Shown here: piece after piece, positions 57,926 through 64,000 of the stretch
Numbering within the stretch: position 1 is the stretch's first letter
Layout: every line of letters starts with the position of its first letter
Source: Xanthostigma xanthostigma
Lineage: Eukaryota; Arthropoda; Insecta; Raphidioptera; Raphidiidae
DNA length: 64,000 nt
Assembly (NCBI GenBank): GCA_963575645.1
Contig: OY754470.1
Location: 11,974,501-12,038,500 of the forward strand
Direction: 5' to 3'
Notes under the pieces: generated by a model
Database searches by the model: none
Told to the model about the DNA's origin: nothing
What the model saw: the letters and a program-made list of their open reading frames with translations, nothing else
Program-made: the position numbers and the translations under genes

Positions 57926-57934
57926 TCTTTCTTC

Positions 57935-58228
57935 TGTGTAGTCTATCTTAAGAACCAATCGATCGATTTCATTTTTTTTATCATGGTTGAATAGAGAATT
58001 TTATGTCCTTTCAAATGATGCATCACAAGGTAGGGGGTGCCCTTTGAAATTTCAAAGTGGGGGTGGCTGGGGGCTAGGGGATGAAACCTAAAATTCTCTA
58101 GGTTCCATTTTTGAACTTCCCCCTCGATATCTAAATCGACGTGTTTTCACTCAAAACAATAATCACATCAGGTCAGGAATTATTAAGGGTGGATACTTTT
58201 GAAATGAACACACTGTATATAAAATTTC
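57935..58228. repeat. Dispersed repeat of unknown class
   Basis: Contains the G-rich phrase 'gggggtggctgggggctagg' and ends in 'gaacacactgtata', reminiscent of the 'caccctgta' ends of mariner-type repeats. No coding frame. Confidence 0.35.
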
Positions 58229-58377
58229 ATGTATGAATTGAAAATTAATAAGGTAAAAGATCCGTAAAAGATCCGCCATAAAACTAACGGATACGGATAT
58301 TTGGTTTCAAGATCCGCGGATCTTTCTTCTCCCTCAGATATCCGCGGATACGGATGCGGATATCCGGCGCATCACTA
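58229..58377. mobile_element. hAT-type MITE fragment related to 32395-32930
   Basis: It carries 'gataaggatccg'-like and 'tatccgcggata' units and ends 'tatccggcgcatcacta', the inverse of the 32395 left end. The other end is missing. Confidence 0.6.
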
Positions 58378-58494
58378 GTTGGTACACATATATAAAATAT
58401 GTTTAAAAAAAATCCTAAAATATGTATTAATTAAAGCGAAAGAAAAATAATTTTTTTCCTACAATTTTTATAGTTTATTTATAAAATATCATAC

Positions 58495-58643
58495 CTATAA
58501 AACTGTTCGTGCGTCTTCTTCGTATGACCCATAAAAGTAGCCAATTGTTCCATTTCATTATCGTTAAGGTTTAAAATTTGTAAAACAGTTGCAATTTGTT
58601 TTCTGAGACGGGAAGATGTTAAAGTACCCGGATTTTTTTCGTT
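58495..58643 (-). pseudogene. Exon 2 of the recombinase-like gene (catalytic C-terminal motifs)
   Basis: Open from just after a TAA (58644-58646) to a GTATGA donor. Reads EKNPGTLTSSRLRKQIATVL, QILNLNDNEMEQLATFMG, HTKKTHEQFY. The spacing from LRK to GH to FY fits tyrosine recombinases. No clean AG acceptor is visible upstream. Confidence 0.55.
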
Positions 58644-58856
58644 TTAACGAAACAAAAGGCAATTTATGTATTACAATTTTAATTTATCAATGATGAAATT
58701 TAAAAAAAAACAATTTTATAGTCTTTCAAATTTTATTACAAAATGCTTTTAATAACAGCAAAATATTTTGCTGTACTATAAAATGGTTTTGCATTCACAA
58801 AAAAGAGTTCTGCTTGAATGTAGCTTAAAAAAAATTAAAAAGTTAATTTAACTTAC

Positions 58857-58939
58857 CTTCGTCTTGTATACCTACTAGCAGTTGTCGTGTATTTTTTATT
58901 TATAGCCAGATTTACTAACTTTTTCCTACGTGATAACAT
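58857..58939 (-). pseudogene. Exon 1 of the recombinase-like gene
   Basis: From ATG (58939) the exon gives 27 codons, beginning MLSRRKKLVNLA and ending ASRYTRR with two extra bases, followed by a consensus GTAAGT donor at 58851-58856. The content is basic and otherwise unrecognised. It may not be the true first exon. Confidence 0.4.
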
Positions 58940-59297
58940 TTTGGAGCAAATTATTTTTTGTCACTATCACAATTTGAACACTTTTAACTACTAAAAGTGC
59001 ACGCGTACTGCGTAGCAACGTCACAAGAATTTGGCAATGTTGCAGGATCTCATTTTGTGCTACATACATCGTGATATACATTTCCGGATCTCCACTTGTA
59101 TACATTTCATAACAGATCTCGTTTTGTTCAAATTTTGTCACGAAAAATTTAAACGCAGAAATTGTTTCCCCTCTGCGGGGTTATAGATTAAGGACATTAA
59201 AAGGAGCCTTTTTGTGAAAAAGATACTCCAAAAAACCTTTTTTTTGTGGTGGACCTCGGGTTGTCTGTAATTTAGTCGGATCTCCACTTGATACAAA

Positions 59298-59302
<5 letters not shown>

Positions 59303-59352
<50 letters not shown>
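59303..59352. repeat. (AT)n microsatellite
   Basis: AT run immediately right of the 4.2-kb insertion, probably the other half of the tract at 54995-55106. Confidence 0.95.
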
Positions 59353-59356
<4 letters not shown>

Positions 59357-59394
59357 CTGTTAGGCGGTACGAAGTTCGCCGGGTCCGCTAGTTT

Positions 59395-59997
59395 TTATAT
59401 ATAAAGATAAATGTTCATAATATAAACGCGAATCCCATTTTAGAACACGGAAGTTTTTTATTGTTTTCCATATATTTTTTTTGTTATAAAGCTAAATAAA
59501 TTTTTTCTTTGCGTTTTGAATTGGAAATTTTAACAAAACACACATTAAATTACATAATGATGTAAAACGAAAATATGGCTGCCGTAATTACTGTCGTAAG
59601 TTGAATGATAATAATGTAACAACATATTATGTAAGAATAATACCTAATAATTTACCTAGATGATATCGTTTTCTTCCTTCAACGATAATATCTCTACAAT
59701 ATACGAATGATATATTATATTTTATTCCTATCTTTTGAACATAATAATATATTAGGCCGTTCGTTTTAGCACAATAAAACATCATTTATAATAGCTTGCT
59801 GCGGATGATATCTGCTTATATATCAGTAAAGTTTAGCTTCGCTCACTCATCAACTGCAAATAAGCACATACATATTTAATAGCAGAAGGGATCATAACTT
59901 TCCTAAATAAGATTTGAATTCAAGGAAAGCACTAACTCCAACAGAAATGAAATCCAAAGAAAAGGAAAATTTATTATCTAATAAAGCCGACGAAGAC
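59395..59997. other. AT-rich spacer, no gene seen
   Basis: No supported feature. Confidence 0.45.
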
Positions 59998-60011
59998 GAT
60001 ATTATTTACAA

Positions 60012-60487
60012 TAAATAAAATTATCGACCAATTTTTCAGACAATATATTAACAAACAATATAAAATTAATACATTAACGTTTCAATCCGGATTTGGACCT
60101 TCTTCAGAATTGATCTAAAAATATAAAAATAATTAATATTTAAATATAATTCGCTTTTTAAAGAATTTTTCAAAATTAATTATGAAATTCAAAATAATGA
60201 AAAAATAATAACAAACAATTAAAAAAAAAAAAAGAAAAAAAAAATTGTTTGTTATTATTTTTTCATTATTTTGAATTTCATAATTAATTTTGAAAAATTC
60301 TTTAAAAAGCGAATTATATTTAAATATTAATTATTTTTATATTTTTAGATCAATTCTGAAGAAGGTCCAAATCCGGATTGAAACGTTAATGTATTAATTT
60401 TATATTGTTTGTTAATATATTGTCTGAAAAATTGGTCGATAATTTTATTTATTGAAGAGTTCTAATCAGACGTTAATCAAAGATTTG
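60012..60487. mobile_element. Retroposed foldback element 2 (longest copy)
   Basis: Arms of about 215 bp are almost perfect inverse copies around an A-rich centre (60220-60245). Flanked by identical 14-bp 'gatattatttacaa' at 59998-60011 and 60488-60501. The hammerhead-like core (CTGAAGA ... GAAACGTT) lies at 60356-60387 on the plus strand and 60075-60106 on the minus strand. A tail ('gaagagttctaatcagacgt') extends beyond the right arm only, the asymmetry expected of a retroposed copy with two inverted long-terminal-like units. Confidence 0.7.
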
Positions 60488-60504
60488 GATATTATTTACA
60501 ACTT

Positions 60505-60855
60505 GATTCGATTTTTTCAAATATTTTCTCTAGTCTACCGGAACTACCTTCTCGATTTTTTTATTTATCGTTATCTACGAATACATAATAGGTAATAAAT
60601 ATAATCATATTTACAACTATCTAATGTTTTCTAGAACTTTACATGTTAGTATTTACGTTTGGCTATTTTTTTGGCTCGGGTTATTTTCAATTTGTAATTT
60701 TTTCAAAAATAAATTTAAACAACTAATGTTACTTTTACCAGTTCCCGCATTAGCAACCCTCGGCTTGTAAAAGAGATTTGCAATTATGGAAACGACTTTG
60801 ATACGTTCTCTGGTATTTTCAAGTCCAAAGGCAAGTCCTATTTATGACAATCGCA
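60505..60855. other. Spacer, no gene seen
   Basis: No supported feature. Confidence 0.4.
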
Positions 60856-60861
60856 ATGTAA

Positions 60862-61240
60862 AGGCCGCTGCACACGAGGCTAGAAACGCCGCTAGAAAGA
60901 CTGTTTGGTCTTCTGGTTTTAAAATTAGAACAGGGTCTATTTTTCTTGCGAGATCCGCTGCTAGGTATGAGCAAGAACCAATAGAAGTAGTATATTGTCA
61001 CGTGGGCGACTTGAACAAACTCCTACAAACAAACACTGTATCATAGAGTGTGTTCTGTTCAGAAACAATAAACATGCACTCTTGTTACCGTTCTATCACT
61101 GCGCTTGCATCGAATCTACCCGCAGAGCAAGCTTGTAAAGACGTCTCATGTGAAGCGAGTACATAATAGCAATTAAGAAAACCAGTAGTGAAATTTAGCA
61201 AGGAACCTAGCGGCAAATCCAGCCTCGTGTGCAGCAGACT
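60862..61240. mobile_element. Harbinger-like MITE
   Basis: 'aggccgctgcacacgaggc' on the left is inverted on the right ('gcctcgtgtgcagcagact'). TAA precedes the left end and TTA follows the right, which is close to but not an identical 3-bp duplication. The short overlapping frames on both strands are incidental. Confidence 0.55.
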
Positions 61241-61244
61241 TTAG

Positions 61245-61600
61245 TTGCTGAGGCTGACACATGAAAGAGATGGTTCGCTTGCAGAAAAAAAGCACAATTT
61301 GAGGCAAAGGGAAGCGCATTAGACTTGTGCCAGAGAAGTTAGGTGGGTAGAGATATCTTGATGTTGAGTGACGAAGATGAACAACGACCTGTCATTTCTG
61401 ATTTGGCCATCAATAACACCGCACGGCGTTGCAGCGGCTGCAAGATGGGAGGCGGGTGCGGCGATAACTTGACAGATGTGTCGGGTTGATAGACGCTATG
61501 TGTATGAATGCTGTGTATATATCATCAGTTTGCTTGTAATAGGAAAACGCCATGCATTATCGTAATCATTCAATAATTAGACCATTCGTTCAACTACATA
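61245..61600. other. GC-richer spacer, no gene seen
   Basis: No motif recognised in the reading frames here. Confidence 0.35.
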
Positions 61601-61604
61601 CAGT

Positions 61605-62272
61605 CCGGGGAATAAAGACAAAACATAAGTCAAACTTCGAAAAAATTAGGGGAAAGCTGGATTTTTGCATGAACCTTCCTTTCGTGATTCTAAACAATAT
61701 ACTAAAAGTCCCCACCGACACAATTGCCGCTAAAAATGTTACGCGGATGAAAGGTCACAATGAACGTTTTTTTGCGAAAATCTCGTTAAGGTTGACTTTT
61801 ATAGAAAAAATAGTGTTTATAAAATTTGTAGTTTATAAAATTGCCTACAAAAAATAGTATTACTTTTTTCCATGAGACTAAAATTGCCAATTACATTATA
61901 TACAACGCACGCGCCATGATGCTCGTTCTCTCACCTCGCATTCATTCAATCGCATCAAACGAATCGAACTGACAAGAAACATAAACGTTACAACTTTTTA
62001 AATAAAATTTTATCGAAAACCGTTAGTTTTACGAAAAAAAGTAATACTGTATTTTTTGTAGGCAATTTTCTGAGCTACAAAGTTTATTACCACTATTTTT
62101 TCATAAAAGTCGCCGTTAACAAGATTTTTCCAAAAAAAACGTTTATTTGTAACCTTTCATCTCGCGTAACATTTTTAGCGGCACATGTATAGGTGGGGAC
62201 TTTTGGTATATTGTTTAGAATCATGAAAGGAAAGTTCATGAAAAAATTCAGCTTTCCCCTAATTTTTCTAGA
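61605..62272. mobile_element. Foldback element family U, copy 2
   Basis: The arms match those at 33195-33625 ('ttaggggaaagctgg' and 'cagctttcccctaatt', 'gattctaaacaatat' and its inverse), with a longer centre at 61860-62040 not present in copy 1. Confidence 0.6.
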
Positions 62273-62339
62273 TAAAGCGAGTGGGTAAGGTGTTAACTCG
62301 ATTGAACGAACGAAGTGAATGAGATCGCACAATTAAACG

Positions 62340-62413
62340 CCATATTTAATGTCAGTCTGTAGAAATAATAAAATTTAATCTACACAGGCGAAGTTGGACC
62401 GACTCGCTAGTTT
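62340..62413 (+). repeat. Helitron-like 3' end
   Basis: 'ggcgaagttggaccgactcg' leads into CTAG followed by T, resembling the end at 59361-59391. No start was identified. Confidence 0.35.
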
Positions 62414-62754
62414 TCTTATAAACATATTTTCCTGAACCACTAAAAATGCCACATAAAATTTAAATTTAAAAAACTAAAAGAAGGAAACGAGCATGATATT
62501 TACCAGCAATTTAAAACAAAGTTTTTACAAATTAGAAGGGATAGCTTTTTTGTTATCATTAGTATTATCAGTTCCCGAACAAAAAAATACTACTCCGTGT
62601 TTTGATTTGTAAATATCTCGTATCATTTACTAGTATCACGCTTGTTTTCTTCCTTTAAGGTTTTTATTTTACCAATCCATTTCCATGGTACTAATTTTGG
62701 CCAAAATTAACTTTCCTATAATTTTTACAATATTGTTGCCTTTTGAGGTACCCC

Positions 62755-63060
62755 GCTTATAAAAATCACATTTTTCGAAAAAGTCTGTTCGTCTGTTTGT
62801 CAGTGAGCACAATAGTGTTCAAATGGATGAGCGGATTGAAGCCCGATTTTGGGAGGATGTTTGACAAGAATATATGAAGACCCTTATTGTTTTTAGTGAA
62901 AATCGACATGTATAGACGAGATATGTTTTTAATTTTCTCTTTCTATTATAACTGTTCATTATTTTATCGTTTCTCCAAGAGTTTTGTAAAAGAAATGCTT
63001 TCTAGACTTTATAGTTTCGGAAATATTTTAAACACAAAAACAACCGGCCGTTATTTTTTT
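62755..63060 (+). repeat. Interspersed repeat family A, copy
   Basis: Shares 'ctgttcgtctgtttgtca', 'gatgagcggattgaag', 'ttttgggaggatgtttga' and 'gaaaatcgacatgta' with the other copies, in the same order. Confidence 0.55.
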
Positions 63061-63399
63061 TTTTTTTTTGAAAACCTGAGAAAAAATTACTTAGCATGCT
63101 TTTTGGTTGATTTTTTCTTGTCAAATCATATAATGTAACCATGCTAGCGATTTGCGCAAATATCATTAAATTTATTATTAGTCGTTTCCCGCGTCACCGC
63201 AGAATAGAATTTTTATTTTATTTATTATAATATGTCAAAAAAATTTTTGAAGTTGAAATGGTTCTGTCACCCAATTAGCTGGGGTTTTTTGAGTCGTCAC
63301 TGAGAATAGGGTCACTGTGATTAATAAATCTGTCTATCTAATAAAATCTATCTACACTAGTATCAATTGCTATTGTAATATTATTATGCAGACAGTTAG

Positions 63400-64000
63400 A
63401 AAAGCGTTCGTTTATAAAGTATTGGATTCAAAGACGAAGGTGTATATAGTAGAGAATTGAACAGGAGCAAAGGGTTCATACTGTTCAAGCAGACAGCAGC
63501 AGGCTGGAGACATTAGTAATCCAGTGTAGAGCAGAGTTAGAACGGCGGCGATGCGATAATAAATGGCTTTCTTTTCTATCAGTCAGAAGTGATTGATCAC
63601 AACAGATAGACACGACGGAAAACGTGCTTGATCTTTAGTATGCGTCGCAGTGGCGTCATATAGCTTCAGTCTAAACGATTGCATTTTTGAACAGAAATTC
63701 ATTTACGCACGACAGAGTGAATTAAGTTCACGCGATGTTGCGAAAAGATCTGACGAAACGCTGCATCATCACTCCTCTGCGCTATTGACGTGCGTCTACG
63801 GAACCCCACCACGCCTGTCTCGAAAATCGGTATTCGTATTTGTACATAGTGTATACGTATCTATTCGTGTGACTAGAAATTTTAGTTCTTTGGTGTGTAG
63901 TATAAACTACACGGTTCGGTTTTTTGAAGTGAAAAAATCTTTAGCGGCGTTGTACACTTTTTTTGTAATGGGTAAAAATTGTTAAACTCGCGTCAGATCT
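63400..64000 (+). other. CpG-richer edge, possible 5' region of an outside gene
   Basis: Compared with the rest of the window this stretch has more CpG and less homopolymer, with initiator-like TCAGTC at 63579 and 63665. An open frame of 111 codons starts only at a GTG and shows no known domain. It could be a promoter and 5' UTR of a gene continuing to the right, but nothing proves it. Confidence 0.25.

Larger units (their letters stand above)
56876..58939 (-). pseudogene. Decayed spliced gene, tyrosine-recombinase-like (Crypton-like)
   Basis: Four exon-like pieces are visible on the minus strand. Exon 1 (58939-58857) starts ATG and ends in a perfect AAG/GTAAGT donor. Exon 2 (58643-58495) reads NPGTLTSSRLRKQIATVLQ and NEMEQLATFMGHTKKTHEQF before a GTATGA donor. 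The LRK..AT, GH and following tyrosine resemble the last catalytic motifs (R..H/K..., GH, Y) of tyrosine recombinases and a family of insect recombinase-like proteins. Exon 3 (57529-57434) is an acidic linker after a strong TTATCAG acceptor. Exon 4 (57091-56876) follows a TTTTTTACAG acceptor and ends in TAA. The phases of exons 3 and 4 match. A segment expected after the GH...Y motif is missing, exon 4 has a frameshift, and MITEs sit in the introns, so I call it dead. Family assignment is from memory of motif style. Confidence 0.55.
55111..59302. mobile_element. 4.2-kb segment with related inverted ends and iterons, carrying a recombinase-like gene
   Basis: The left edge 'atgttttctatacaag' and the inverted right edge 'atgtttttgtatcaag' are similar, each followed by a variant of 'tggagatc', and both abut AT microsatellite. 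A motif like TATACAAGTGGAGATCCG recurs in both orientations near 55148, 55274, 59087 and 59279, with shorter 'gagatcc' or 'ggatctc' hits nearby: subterminal iterons as found in DNA transposons. Inside lies the decayed spliced gene at 56876-58939, plus later insertions. Whether the gene is the element's own enzyme is not shown by sequence alone. Confidence 0.45.

Noticed and set aside
63650-63985. 111-codon frame at the right edge
   Set aside because: It starts at a GTG and has no recognised domain; at most it lies in a 5' UTR.

Overview
The window looks like insect nuclear DNA that is gene-poor and dominated by transposable elements. By eye it is about two thirds A+T. It has long AT, GA and GATA microsatellites, spliced exons, and a dense layer of arthropod-type repeats: a jockey/CR1-like LINE, Penelope-like elements, Helitron ends and helicase, and mariner, hAT, PIF/Harbinger, piggyBac and Tigger-type MITEs. 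The insect order cannot be fixed from this sequence; a hemipteran is a guess from the repeat mix. I saw no bacterial operon, CRISPR array, rRNA or intact canonical tRNA, and no conserved single-copy host gene.

Layout. 0-10 kb is intergenic DNA with MITEs: a Harbinger-type element at 2.5-3.25 kb with TTA duplications, a retroposed foldback at 4.9-5.2 kb with a 14-bp target duplication, and a hAT MITE at 8.8-9.1 kb with an 8-bp duplication. 10.8-12.3 kb is a Penelope fragment whose GIY-YIG endonuclease is split by an 822-bp Helitron/Helentron-like element that carries a tRNA-like promoter. 15.1-15.5 kb is a TTAA-flanked foldback. 16.76-20.40 kb is a nearly complete minus-strand LINE with an intact endonuclease/reverse transcriptase frame. 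Older LINE 3' ends lie at 21.9-22.8 and 29.8-30.0 kb. 30-44 kb is again MITE-rich (hAT 32.4, foldbacks 33.2, 34.3 and 37, mariner 41, Harbinger-type 41.9, Tigger-type 42.4). 44.3-44.7 kb is a Helitron helicase fossil. 46.5-53 kb holds Tigger-type, family A and family B repeats.

The most layered part is 54.4-59.4 kb. A short Helitron appears to be interrupted at an AT microsatellite by a 4.2-kb segment. That segment has related ends, repeated 'ggagatccg' motifs near both ends, and a decayed spliced minus-strand gene resembling the C-terminal part of a tyrosine recombinase (Crypton-like). It has itself received a Helentron-like element, a retroposed foldback, a piggyBac-type MITE and a hAT fragment. 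60-64 kb contains another foldback with a perfect 14-bp duplication, further MITEs, and at the right edge a CpG-richer stretch that could be the 5' end of a gene lying outside the window.

Four observations stand out. (1) The LINE's ORF1 and ORF2 share one reading frame, separated by a single TAG followed by CAACCA, the tobamovirus-type readthrough context, and ORF2 has no ATG near its start. (2) A family of short inverted-arm elements carries hammerhead-ribozyme-like cores and is flanked by perfect 11-14-bp target duplications. (3) A Helentron-like element sits at an A/T junction inside a Penelope endonuclease, and removing it restores the frame exactly. (4) A recombinase-like spliced gene lies inside a segment with related ends. 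All are read by eye and need searches to confirm.
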